DNA from: Lacrimispora xylanolytica
GTDB lineage: Bacteria > Bacillota > Clostridia > Lachnospirales > Lachnospiraceae
Reading direction: 5' to 3'
NCBI RefSeq assembly: GCF_026723765.1
Contig: NZ_CP113524.1
Location: 1,659,001 to 1,723,000 of the forward strand
DNA: 64,000 nucleotides
The notes under the pieces were generated by a model, which was given only the letters and a program-made list of their open reading frames with translations, did no database searches and had not been told where the DNA came from. The stretch's first letter is position 1. Each line of letters begins with the position of its first letter. Shown here one piece after another: positions 17,488 to 24,704 of the stretch. A program made the translations under genes and the position numbers.

Positions 17488-17715
17488 TTATTCCTCTTTC
17501 AGACGGGTGATCATACTCCAGATTGCATCTGCGGAATTAAAGTTTGCAGGGACCATTTCACCAGGGGTAATTTCAACGTCAAAGGCCTCTTCTAATTCAG
17601 GAATGAGAGAGAGGATGGAAAAAGAATCTAACAGTCCTCCGTCAATGAGTTTTGTCTCTGTTTCATAATCAATGCCTGGGTTAATTCCATTTAAAATTTC
17701 AAATAACTGTTCCAT
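17488..17715 (-). CDS. DltC-like acyl/aminoacyl carrier protein
   Basis: A 75-residue four-helix carrier protein. The phosphopantetheine attachment serine is Ser31 in GGLLDSFSIL, the same context as DltC (LDSFG). AAAGGAG sits before ATG 17715. It lies between the PLP enzyme and the MBOAT gene, and would carry the residue activated by the adenylation enzyme as a thioester. It needs a phosphopantetheinyl transferase, which is not in this window. Confidence 0.88.
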   Translation of the reverse strand: MEQLFEILNGINPGIDYETETKLIDGGLLDSFSILSLIPELEEAFDVEITPGEMVPANFNSADAIWSMITRLKEE

Positions 17716-17727
17716 AAGTTTTCTCCT

Positions 17728-18912
17728 TTATGATTGAATATAATTGAATAAATTGGTTGGTGTAGAGGGTCTGGCTTCTATATACTGATCCTTCTCAGAA
17801 TAGAGAAGAACGGTGGGTAAATCCCGGCTTAAGAATAATGACATTCCTTCTGTGACAGAATAAGCTCCAGTCTTTTCAAATGACAGATAATCTCCAGTCT
17901 TTAAGCCTGTAAGAGGATACTGCTTGACAAGCATGTCATTTACCGTGCAAAGAGAGCCGCAGATGGTCCACTCACCTTTTTCTCCATCCTTTTCTCCCAG
18001 ATGCTTTATGAACGGCTTTTTCATGGCGAGCATCTGTCCGTAATAATTCACCTGATGACAGCCGCCGTCGACGATGCAGTAGGATTGGCCCTTGTTTGTT
18101 TTCATATCCACTACCTTTGTCACATAAGAACCGCAGCAGGCGGCCATAAAGCGGCCCATTTCCAGGGTGACAACTCCTCCAAAGGTCATTTCCTCAATGG
18201 CCTTTGACAGCTGATGGAGCATTTCATCCTCCTGATTTTCTTCCTCTTCAAAGTAGCAGACGGGGAGTCCTGGGCCATATTCGATTTTCTTAACAATAAA
18301 GCCGTATTTTTCTTTCCAGGCATCACAAAGACCATCAAGTCTTTTAAGCTCTTTAAAAAGTTTAGAAGAAGATTTCTTTTGAGTACCAGAAAAATACTGA
18401 ATTCCTTCCATGGTGATCCACTCATAAGGACCTTTCCGGATCAGTTCCTCCAAAAGCTCCTCATCCATTCCAAACTGGTTTCCGCTGGTAAGCCTTAACA
18501 GTACATTCACATGGGTCTTGTACTTTTCTGCACAGGCTGTAATCATCTGCCAGTGGGAAAGAGACTCTACGGTATAGGTAATGCGTTCACCGAAGGTTTT
18601 TACGGCATGGTCTACGTCTGATATGTTCTTATGGACACCAGACATGACGATTTTTTCGCCGGGGACATTGGCTCTTTCGCAAATAGAAAATTCTCCGGGA
18701 GAGCAGACCTCAAAGAAATCCACCTGATCCACCAGGCTTTTTATGAGAAATGGATTGGCCTTCATGGCATAGCACAGCTCCACCTGATGGCCAAGGATTC
18801 CTCTTATTTTTTCAATCTGTCCGGCCAGGGTATCCAAATCAAACAAATAGAGAGGCGTTTGATAAGTGCGGACAGCGTTAGTTAAGGTTGTGTGATTGAT
18901 TGAATTTTTCAT
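17728..18912 (-). CDS. fold-III PLP decarboxylase-family enzyme inside the Dlt-like operon
   Basis: A 394-residue protein of the ornithine/diaminopimelate decarboxylase family. The PLP lysine is Lys51 (CYAMKANP), the phosphate-binding EMGR motif is at 251-254, the active-site cysteine of the partner subunit is Cys322 (CGSLCTVNDML), and GAY is at 349-351. Where ODC and DAPDC have HVGS/HIGS stacking on the cofactor, this protein has FSGT (about 174-177), so the usual His seems replaced. ATG 18912 overlaps the adenylation-enzyme stop as ATGA, with GGAG eight bases before. Canonical dlt operons have no such gene. It may make the residue that is loaded on the carrier, or modify it there; the substrate is unknown. 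Confidence 0.85.
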   Translation of the reverse strand: MKNSINHTTLTNAVRTYQTPLYLFDLDTLAGQIEKIRGILGHQVELCYAMKANPFLIKSLVDQVDFFEVCSPGEFSICERANVPGEKIVMSGVHKNISDVDHAVKTFGERITYTVESLSHWQMITACAEKYKTHVNVLLRLTSGNQFGMDEELLEELIRKGPYEWITMEGIQYFSGTQKKSSSKLFKELKRLDGLCDAWKEKYGFIVKKIEYGPGLPVCYFEEEENQEDEMLHQLSKAIEEMTFGGVVTLEMGRFMAACCGSYVTKVVDMKTNKGQSYCIVDGGCHQVNYYGQMLAMKKPFIKHLGEKDGEKGEWTICGSLCTVNDMLVKQYPLTGLKTGDYLSFEKTGAYSVTEGMSLFLSRDLPTVLLYSEKDQYIEARPSTPTNLFNYIQS

Positions 18913-20414
18913 ATACACATCTCCAGTAATTTTTTTCTGTCAATTTTCCCATTAGGGGTAATGGGGAATTCGGTGAGAGAGTGAAAGCCAGTGGGTATCA
19001 TATAGGAAGGAAGCGTGCTTCGCATCTTTTCAGAAAGTTCCTTTCCGTCCATGGTGCCTACATAAAAGGCTGTAATTCTGTTTCGTTTCTCATCGAATAC
19101 ACAGCAGGCCCGTTCCATGGAGGGGTAGCTGTTCATAGCCATTTCGATTTCTTCCAGCTCAATGCGGTGTCCCATATGCTTGATCTGAAAGTCTTTCCGT
19201 CCGGCAAAGCAAAGGTCCTTGTTTTCGTTATAAAAGGCCAGGTCTCCGGTTCGGTATATCAGCTCCAGATAATGATTGTTCAAAGGATTCTGGACAAAGG
19301 CACGCTTTGTCTGTTCCGGGTTATTATAGTAACCAAGGGCAAGGGCAGTACCAGCCACACAAAGCTCTCCGTTTATTCCCGGACCTGTCACCTGCTTATC
19401 CTCCTCATCAAGGAGAAATACCTTTTCATTGGGAAATGGTTTTCCAATGGGTATTTTTTCATCGGTCTGAAACTCCCGGTCTATCTCATAATACGTGCAG
19501 TTACAGGTGATTTCCGTGGGGCCGTAGAGGTTTACATACCTGGCATCAGGAAGATACTTCTTCCAGGTGTTCAGCTGCTTGACCGGCATGGCCTCTCCGC
19601 TGAATAACACCTTGTTAATCTGATCAGGTACCTTGTAGGTGAATCCCTTCAGCTGGGATACGAGGCAAAGTGCAGATACTGCCCAGATTAAGGTAGTCAC
19701 CTTCTGCTCGCACAAATAATCCAGTAGCAGAGTGGGAATGGAAAACATTCTTTTTGGTATGATCACCATGGCAGCGCCCGTTTTTAACGTGGAATAAATG
19801 TCTTTTACGGATACATCAAAGTCAAAGGGTGCCTGATTTCCGATGATGTCCTCCTCTGTAATGTGGAAGAGATCAGGGAAATATTCCATGAAATCTATGA
19901 CGGACCGATGGCTGACCAGGACGCCTTTTGGAATGCCGGTAGAGCCAGAGGTGAAGTTACAGTACAATGGATCCACATCAAGGGAATGATTACGAATTTC
20001 TCTTAAAGCCGTTTCCCTGATTTCGTGTTTCACCATCTCATGATAATCAAAGCATTTCCCCACATAACCGGCTTCCTTAAGAACGTTTCTATCCTCACCC
20101 AGGGTGATGACAGAGCCTGCATTGGAGGTTTCTAATATCTGACGGATTCGAACGGGCGGCTGGTCCATGTTGATGGAGATATAAAAGCAGCCTGCAGCCA
20201 CAATTCCCATAAATGCGGTCAGTGCCTCCACACTTTTATCCATGAAAACGGCCACTGGACGCCTGGGAGCTTCCTGCTCCGATAAAAAGCTTCCGATGCG
20301 CCTGGCATTGTGTAACAGCTCTTCATAAGTAATACTTTTTTCTGGATCCAGGACTGCTGTTTTGTCAGGGTACAACTTAGCGGATTGTTCCAGGTATTCT
20401 AATACATTTTTCAT
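18909..20414 (-). CDS. DltA-like amino-acid adenylation enzyme
   Basis: A 501-residue ANL ligase that activates a carboxylic acid with ATP and loads a carrier protein. Core motifs: A3 TSGSTGIPKG (155-164), A4 FDFDVS with the amino-group-binding Asp200, A5 NLYGPTE (295-301), A7 YRTGD, A8 around KHMGHRIELEEIE, and the A10 lysine Lys490 (PNGKIDR). It is closest in feel to DltA (D-alanine carrier ligase), but the DltA FCGE pocket motif reads FSGE here (Ser272). In Bacillus DltA that Cys helps select D-alanine. The stop overlaps the PLP-enzyme start. It follows the sensor-kinase gene by three bases, so all seven genes form one operon. Confidence 0.88.
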   Translation of the reverse strand: MKNVLEYLEQSAKLYPDKTAVLDPEKSITYEELLHNARRIGSFLSEQEAPRRPVAVFMDKSVEALTAFMGIVAAGCFYISINMDQPPVRIRQILETSNAGSVITLGEDRNVLKEAGYVGKCFDYHEMVKHEIRETALREIRNHSLDVDPLYCNFTSGSTGIPKGVLVSHRSVIDFMEYFPDLFHITEEDIIGNQAPFDFDVSVKDIYSTLKTGAAMVIIPKRMFSIPTLLLDYLCEQKVTTLIWAVSALCLVSQLKGFTYKVPDQINKVLFSGEAMPVKQLNTWKKYLPDARYVNLYGPTEITCNCTYYEIDREFQTDEKIPIGKPFPNEKVFLLDEEDKQVTGPGINGELCVAGTALALGYYNNPEQTKRAFVQNPLNNHYLELIYRTGDLAFYNENKDLCFAGRKDFQIKHMGHRIELEEIEMAMNSYPSMERACCVFDEKRNRITAFYVGTMDGKELSEKMRSTLPSYMIPTGFHSLTEFPITPNGKIDRKKLLEMCI

Positions 20415-20417
20415 ACG

Positions 20418-21749
20418 TTACGCTTCCTTTCCTTGGGCTGACACTGGAAAGCTGGCCCTGGCTTCAAACCGAGTCCGGTTTTTTCTTATCTTAAAGGTCC
20501 CTTTCATCTGCTCTGTTATTTTGCGGCAGGTCTTAAGACCGATTCCAGTACTTTCCGCCAGAGAATCATCCTGTCGGATATCATTGCTGATGCTGATGAT
20601 TATGTGTTGTCCATTGCATTCGGCATTCACAAGAACTGGCCCACTGGTGCTTGCATATTTTCTTACATTGGAAAACAGGTTATCAAAGAGACGCTTAAAG
20701 TATTGAATATCACCTGTCATCATACAGGACTGCTCCAAAAGCCCGGTCCTCACATCAAACCCCTGATTGCTTAAATCAAATACATGCTCGCTGATCAGCT
20801 GTTCTAAAAGGATGCGCGCATCAAAGGTCTCTTTCTTCATTAGTATGGTCTCCTTGCCAAATACAAGGAAGTATTGAAACAGCTTATCGGACAGCTCCTT
20901 AAGCTGCAGGGATTTTTCTTTGCAGCTTTTGATATATTTAGAAAGCTGTTCTTCTGAATGATATCCCTCCGTTTCCAGAATCTCCAGATAGCCGATGAGA
21001 GCCGTGAGAGGAGTTCTGATGTCATGGGACATGGAAGTAATCAGCTCGCTGTTAGCTTCCCATGCCTCCTTTTCGCTTTTGTAACGTGTAATAATGGAAT
21101 TTCTCATATTGTCAGCATTTATGGCAAGTAGAGCTATCTCATCATTCCCTTTATGGTAAATGGGCTGTTCTAGATTTCCCTGTTCAATCAGGGAAACTTC
21201 TTTTGACAGGAGCATGATCCGGGCAATGATTTTGTGATTATAAAAGATCACAATGCCGAACAAAAACAAAAAGAAAACTCCAAGGGATATATAAAAAACA
21301 ATGCTGTACCATTTGATTTCCGAGGAATCGATAATGGATACAGAATAGACCCCGTCGGTAAATGCAATGTTTCTAGTCAGCTGCTGGCTTTCTTCCAGGA
21401 AGGTTCCTGTGGACTCGTAATTGTAATAAGCATCGTTCCAGAAGCCGGATTCATATAAAATCTCATCGCCGCTGTAAATGGTCAAATACGTGTATTTATG
21501 GCTTTTGACCCATTTGGACAAAGCCCTTACATCTTTCACCGAAAGTTTATTTTTCCTGATATAAGCTTCCATGGAATTTTGATAGTTTTCCAGCCGTTTT
21601 GTGGAAGCATCTGCATTCAAATGATTCTTGGAAATCAGGTAATCTCCCAGAGACTGAGTCGCAAGATACATGAGAAAGCTGATCAAAAGACCTAAGGCCA
21701 ATATATAGACCTGTTTGTAACGGAGGGAAGATCTTATACTAAACTTCAT
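20418..21749 (-). CDS. two-component sensor histidine kinase
   Basis: A 443-residue membrane kinase: TM1 about 13-31, an extracellular sensor region about 32-147, TM2 about 148-170, HAMP-like linker, H-box SMSHDIRTPLT (His242), and C-terminal HATPase blocks (NLFSNVRKYA, STGIGLKTC). The frame opens earlier, but ATG 21749 is preferred; the start overlaps the response-regulator 3' end by 11 bases. It is followed after three bases by the adenylation enzyme. The layout resembles kinases sensing cell-envelope stress (VanS- or PhoR-like) and suggests the envelope-modification operon is autoregulated. Confidence 0.9.
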   Translation of the reverse strand: MKFSIRSSLRYKQVYILALGLLISFLMYLATQSLGDYLISKNHLNADASTKRLENYQNSMEAYIRKNKLSVKDVRALSKWVKSHKYTYLTIYSGDEILYESGFWNDAYYNYESTGTFLEESQQLTRNIAFTDGVYSVSIIDSSEIKWYSIVFYISLGVFFLFLFGIVIFYNHKIIARIMLLSKEVSLIEQGNLEQPIYHKGNDEIALLAINADNMRNSIITRYKSEKEAWEANSELITSMSHDIRTPLTALIGYLEILETEGYHSEEQLSKYIKSCKEKSLQLKELSDKLFQYFLVFGKETILMKKETFDARILLEQLISEHVFDLSNQGFDVRTGLLEQSCMMTGDIQYFKRLFDNLFSNVRKYASTSGPVLVNAECNGQHIIISISNDIRQDDSLAESTGIGLKTCRKITEQMKGTFKIRKNRTRFEARASFPVSAQGKEA

Positions 21750-22452
21750 CAATCTGATAGCCCTTTCCCCAAACGGTGCGTATGATCGTTGGATTATTGG
21801 AATCAAGTTCCAGCTTCTTTCGCAGCTTCAAAATGTGAACCATTATGGTATTGGTAGAGGAGGGAAGAAACTTATCATTCCAAACGCCCTCGTAGATGGC
21901 TCTGGCATCCTTTGCACTGCCCCTGTTTTTTACAAGATACATGAGAACCTGAAACTCTGTATCCGTTAGGTCGATTTTTTGGTTCTCCCGGTACACCTGA
22001 CGGCTTTGGGTATTAATAAGCACATCCTGAATCCGGATTTCTGAATTACTGATGTTTGGCTGGGATTTTCCTTTGTATATCACGTATCTTCTTAAGAGTG
22101 AATGAACCTTCATAAGAAGCTCCGACTGGGAAAATGGTTTTACCAGATAATCGTCCCCGCCAGTTTCATAAGCTTCTGTCTTATCACTTTCCTTTGATTT
22201 GGCGGTGAGAAAGAGTATGGGTGCGGAAGAGGTTTTTCTGATTTCCTTGCATACATCGATTCCGGACAGACCGGGCATCATGATATCAAGAATAATTAAA
22301 TCAATGTCCTGATTTTTTGAAACGGTTTGAAGTGCTTCCTTACCGTTAGAGGCATCCCAGACAGAATAGCCTTTATTCTCCAAATGGATGCGGAGTACTT
22401 CCCGAATATCGGCATCGTCATCCACAATTAAAATCTGCTGTGCAGTCTCCAT
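21739..22452 (-). CDS. OmpR/PhoB-family response regulator
   Basis: A 237-residue regulator: receiver domain with acidic pocket VDDDAD, phospho-acceptor Asp56 (ILDIMMPG), the conserved Lys in KPFSQSEL, and a C-terminal winged helix (LTDTEFQVLMYL ... TIIRTVWGKGYQID). GGGAGG precedes ATG 22452. It heads the seven-gene operon that ends with the DltD-like gene, so it probably controls this operon. A pair of TTCTTAA direct repeats ten bases apart just upstream of its promoter fits the tandem sites used by this family. Confidence 0.93.
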   Translation of the reverse strand: METAQQILIVDDDADIREVLRIHLENKGYSVWDASNGKEALQTVSKNQDIDLIILDIMMPGLSGIDVCKEIRKTSSAPILFLTAKSKESDKTEAYETGGDDYLVKPFSQSELLMKVHSLLRRYVIYKGKSQPNISNSEIRIQDVLINTQSRQVYRENQKIDLTDTEFQVLMYLVKNRGSAKDARAIYEGVWNDKFLPSSTNTIMVHILKLRKKLELDSNNPTIIRTVWGKGYQIDEV

Positions 22453-22490
22453 GGTCCGCGGCCTCCCTCTTAGTAATTTGAATATGAAAA

Positions 22491-22551
22491 ATTATAACAT
22501 TTGGGTCAAGAATAACAATGTGTTTTAGGAGGATTTAAGAATTATTAAGAA
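22491..22551 (-). promoter_or_regulatory. promoter and possible tandem response-regulator site of the Dlt-like operon
   Basis: On the minus strand TTGTTA (22513-22518), a 16-base spacer and TATAAT (22491-22496) form a promoter. Upstream lie two TTCTTAA copies (22535-22541 and 22545-22551) with a 10-base period. The rest of the 352-base gap to 22804 is AT-rich and holds only a -10-like TATAAT (22774-22779) for the divergent ferritin-like gene. Confidence 0.5.
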
Positions 22552-22804
22552 ATGAAATACGGCTTTATTTCCTGTTATTTTCCCACCATACGATTCTCCT
22601 GCTTTCTACCGTATTAGCATGTCCATGATTCTTTTTGTTTTCTTAAATTTCACTGACAATATGAGAAAGATAAACGGAAACAAATCATAGGAATTGAATG
22701 TGAATTACATATATTTAACAAAAGATAAAAAATAAGGATTATTTCTCACTTATGGGGAAAGAAAGTCATAGGATATAATTAAGTAACACCTTTGGAGATA
22801 ATAA

Positions 22805-23329
22805 ATGAAAGAGTATGATTTTTCTGGAATGACCTCTGAACATTCTCCTTTTATGAATTTTACAGAAACCATTTACGATCAGAAATTTATGGATATGGAC
22901 ATATACAATTATCCGGAGAATCTTGCCAATGCCATGGAGCTGATGAAACAGGCATTGAATGGAGAAGTTGAAGATCAGATGTTTTATATGTGGCTGATCA
23001 GCAACGCTAAAACCGAAGAAGAAAGGCAGATTATTGGAAGCATCCGTGACGATGAAGTGGGACATTTTGAATTATTCCGTCAGATTTATTATGATCTGAC
23101 CGGTATGGATCTGCGTCAGGTGTCAGAAGAGACATTTATACCACCGGAAAGCTATTGCGAAGGAATAGCCAGAGCGCTTTTAGGCGAGCAGAATGCAGTG
23201 CGGAACTACAGAAAGATTCTTTACGCCATGCAGTCCCGTATTCATATAAATATGCTCATTGATATTATTACCGATGAGATCAGACATGGGATTCTTTACA
23301 ATTATCTGTTTAGTAGAAATGGCTGTTAA
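22805..23329 (+). CDS. ferritin-like di-iron protein
   Basis: A 174-residue four-helix protein. Glu/His metal-site patterns are visible: GEVEDQMFYMWL, then RDDEVGHFELF in the first helical pair, and LLGEQNAVRNY plus TDEIRHGILYN in the second, matching the ferritin-like/rubrerythrin (COG1633) pattern of ExxH motifs. It lacks a rubredoxin domain, so it is not a full rubrerythrin. Such proteins commonly handle iron or peroxide in anaerobes. It is divergent from the two-component operon. GGAGA precedes ATG 22805. Confidence 0.82.
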   Translation: MKEYDFSGMTSEHSPFMNFTETIYDQKFMDMDIYNYPENLANAMELMKQALNGEVEDQMFYMWLISNAKTEEERQIIGSIRDDEVGHFELFRQIYYDLTGMDLRQVSEETFIPPESYCEGIARALLGEQNAVRNYRKILYAMQSRIHINMLIDIITDEIRHGILYNYLFSRNGC

Positions 23330-23444
23330 GGAAGCCAGATTGATGCGTAATGCATGCACATAGCAGGGCTTTTTTTACAGCCCTGTGTACATAAAATACG
23401 AAAGAAAACAGCACAATAAAAAGAAAAACATTCAGGAGGTACCT

Positions 23445-23579
23445 ATGCCAAAAGACAGTCAGCCAGATAACAAAAAGGCCAGAATGGAAAAATGCAACGG
23501 ACAAACACCCATTACAAGAGAGAATCAAAACAAGAACAAAAATGCCAAAAGAAAGTCCATTGAGCATAATGATGTATAA
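23445..23579 (+). CDS. 44-residue basic, disorder-prone small protein
   Basis: A short gene with a strong AGGAGG seven bases before ATG 23445, ending in TAA before a good terminator. The peptide starts MPKDSQPDNKKA and is mostly Lys, Asn, Gln and Arg with one Cys; it is predicted to be disordered and has no membrane segment. The good ribosome site and dedicated terminator support a real gene. Small basic proteins of this kind in Clostridia are sometimes spore-associated, but I see no small acid-soluble-protein motif and assign no function. Confidence 0.6.
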   Translation: MPKDSQPDNKKARMEKCNGQTPITRENQNKNKNAKRKSIEHNDV

Positions 23580-23591
23580 GCTTTATTCCCC

Positions 23592-23640
23592 TAAAAAGAT
23601 ATCAGAAGTGTCCCAAAAGGCCTTCTGGTATCTTTTTTAT
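23592..23640 (+). terminator. terminator after the small basic protein
   Basis: GATATCAGAAG pairs with CTTCTGGTATC and is followed by TTTTTT; an A run precedes it. Confidence 0.8.
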
Positions 23641-23668
23641 CATAAAGTTTCCTTAGGGAAATCCCACA

Positions 23669-23721
23669 TTGACTCCCGTATGGTTCCTGTTATATAATGA
23701 TAGTTAGTTATATCTAACTAA
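23669..23721 (+). promoter_or_regulatory. promoter with palindromic operator for the first Crp/Fnr gene
   Basis: TTGACT (23669-23674), an 18-base spacer and TATAAT (23693-23698) form a good promoter. A perfect palindrome TTAGTTA-TATC-TAACTAA (23704-23721) covers the expected transcription start, a classic place for autorepression. Confidence 0.75.
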
Positions 23722-23771
23722 AGTGTAATTCGTTCAGAAATGTCGGTTGCAATAGCAGCTTGGAGGTAAAT

Positions 23772-24509
23772 ATGAAGGAAACCAGATGGGGGGGAACATT
23801 TGGCAGTTTTTATGGAGCCGTTTCAGAGGATGAAGTAAGGCAGTTTTCTCATGTTTTAAAGGAGTGCAGCTGTTTTGAAGGAATTCCGGAATCTAAATAC
23901 ACGGCAGTGTTATGCTGTCTGCGGGCCAGACATAAGACATTTTCAAAGGGCAGTATGATATTACAGGTCAGTGACCGGGAAAACCTTGCCGGGGTTGTAT
24001 TAAAAGGAACTGCAGAGCTGACCTTATACAGTGAAAATGGAAGTCAGATCAATATCAACCACTGTTCCTGTGGGGATATGTTTGGAGAAGACCTTGCCTG
24101 CTCAAAATCCGCAGACAGCTCTATGCAGATCTGGGCGGTAACGGACTGTGAGATCCTTTTTCTGGACTTCGCCTCATTGTTTTCCATGGAAGGTGGAACC
24201 TGTCCCTTTAAAATGCGGGTATCCACCAATCTCCTTCGGGAATTTGCAGACAAAGCCAGATTTTTAAATGATAAGGTACGCATTCTGGCTCAAAAGCGGC
24301 TGCGGGATAAGTTAAAGGTTTATCTGCAGCTGCAAACAGGGAGCAGGGAAGGAAGGATTGAACTTCCATTCCGGAGAAATGAACTGGCTGAATTTCTTTG
24401 TGTGGATCGAAGTGCCTTATCCCGTGAACTATCAAGAATGCAGCAGGAAGGAATTCTATCCTATGAAGGAAGGAAGATTCACATACACGATCAAAGCTTT
24501 CTTAAATAG
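23772..24509 (+). CDS. Crp/Fnr-family transcriptional regulator
   Basis: A 245-residue regulator. The N-terminal cyclic-nucleotide-like beta-barrel (about 30-155) contains FSKGSMILQV and GDMFGEDLA; the C-terminal winged helix has LPFRRNELAEFLCVDRSALSREL (about 200-225). The FNR iron-sulfur Cys pattern is not evident, though several Cys occur early (CSCF, CCLR). The ATG at 23772, not the TTG at 23760, fits GGAGG. This subfamily with CVDRSALSREL is common in Clostridia, often next to stress or nitrosative-response genes; no obvious target is adjacent. A palindrome over its start site suggests autoregulation. Confidence 0.88.
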   Translation: MKETRWGGTFGSFYGAVSEDEVRQFSHVLKECSCFEGIPESKYTAVLCCLRARHKTFSKGSMILQVSDRENLAGVVLKGTAELTLYSENGSQININHCSCGDMFGEDLACSKSADSSMQIWAVTDCEILFLDFASLFSMEGGTCPFKMRVSTNLLREFADKARFLNDKVRILAQKRLRDKLKVYLQLQTGSREGRIELPFRRNELAEFLCVDRSALSRELSRMQQEGILSYEGRKIHIHDQSFLK

Positions 24510-24540
24510 CAAATGACGCAGTAAGCGATTTTTAAAATTG

Positions 24541-24580
24541 AAACAGCCTTTGGAAAGAGCGCTTCCCTGGCTGTTTTTTT
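24541..24580 (+). terminator. terminator of the first Crp/Fnr gene
   Basis: AAACAGCC pairs with GGCTGTTT, with an inner GGAA/TTCC stem, followed by a run of T. Confidence 0.82.
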
Positions 24581-24704
24581 AATTACCAGATGATAGATGT
24601 GATTTTAAGGACAAACAGCTCCCATGAACGAATCTGTGGAAACGATAATATAGTGGTAGCGTAGGCTCTAAATCCTATAATTTTTTTTAGAAAGGTAAAG
24701 ATAT

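Noticed and set aside
18981-19607. 208-codon open frame on the plus strand inside the adenylation gene
   Set aside because: It is fully antisense to a gene with intact conserved motifs, has no convincing ribosome site, and its peptide resembles no protein family.
23310-23567. 85-codon hydrophobic frame antisense to the 44-residue basic gene
   Set aside because: Hydrophobic content is the mirror of Lys/Asn codons on the plus strand; the plus-strand gene has the better ribosome site and terminator.
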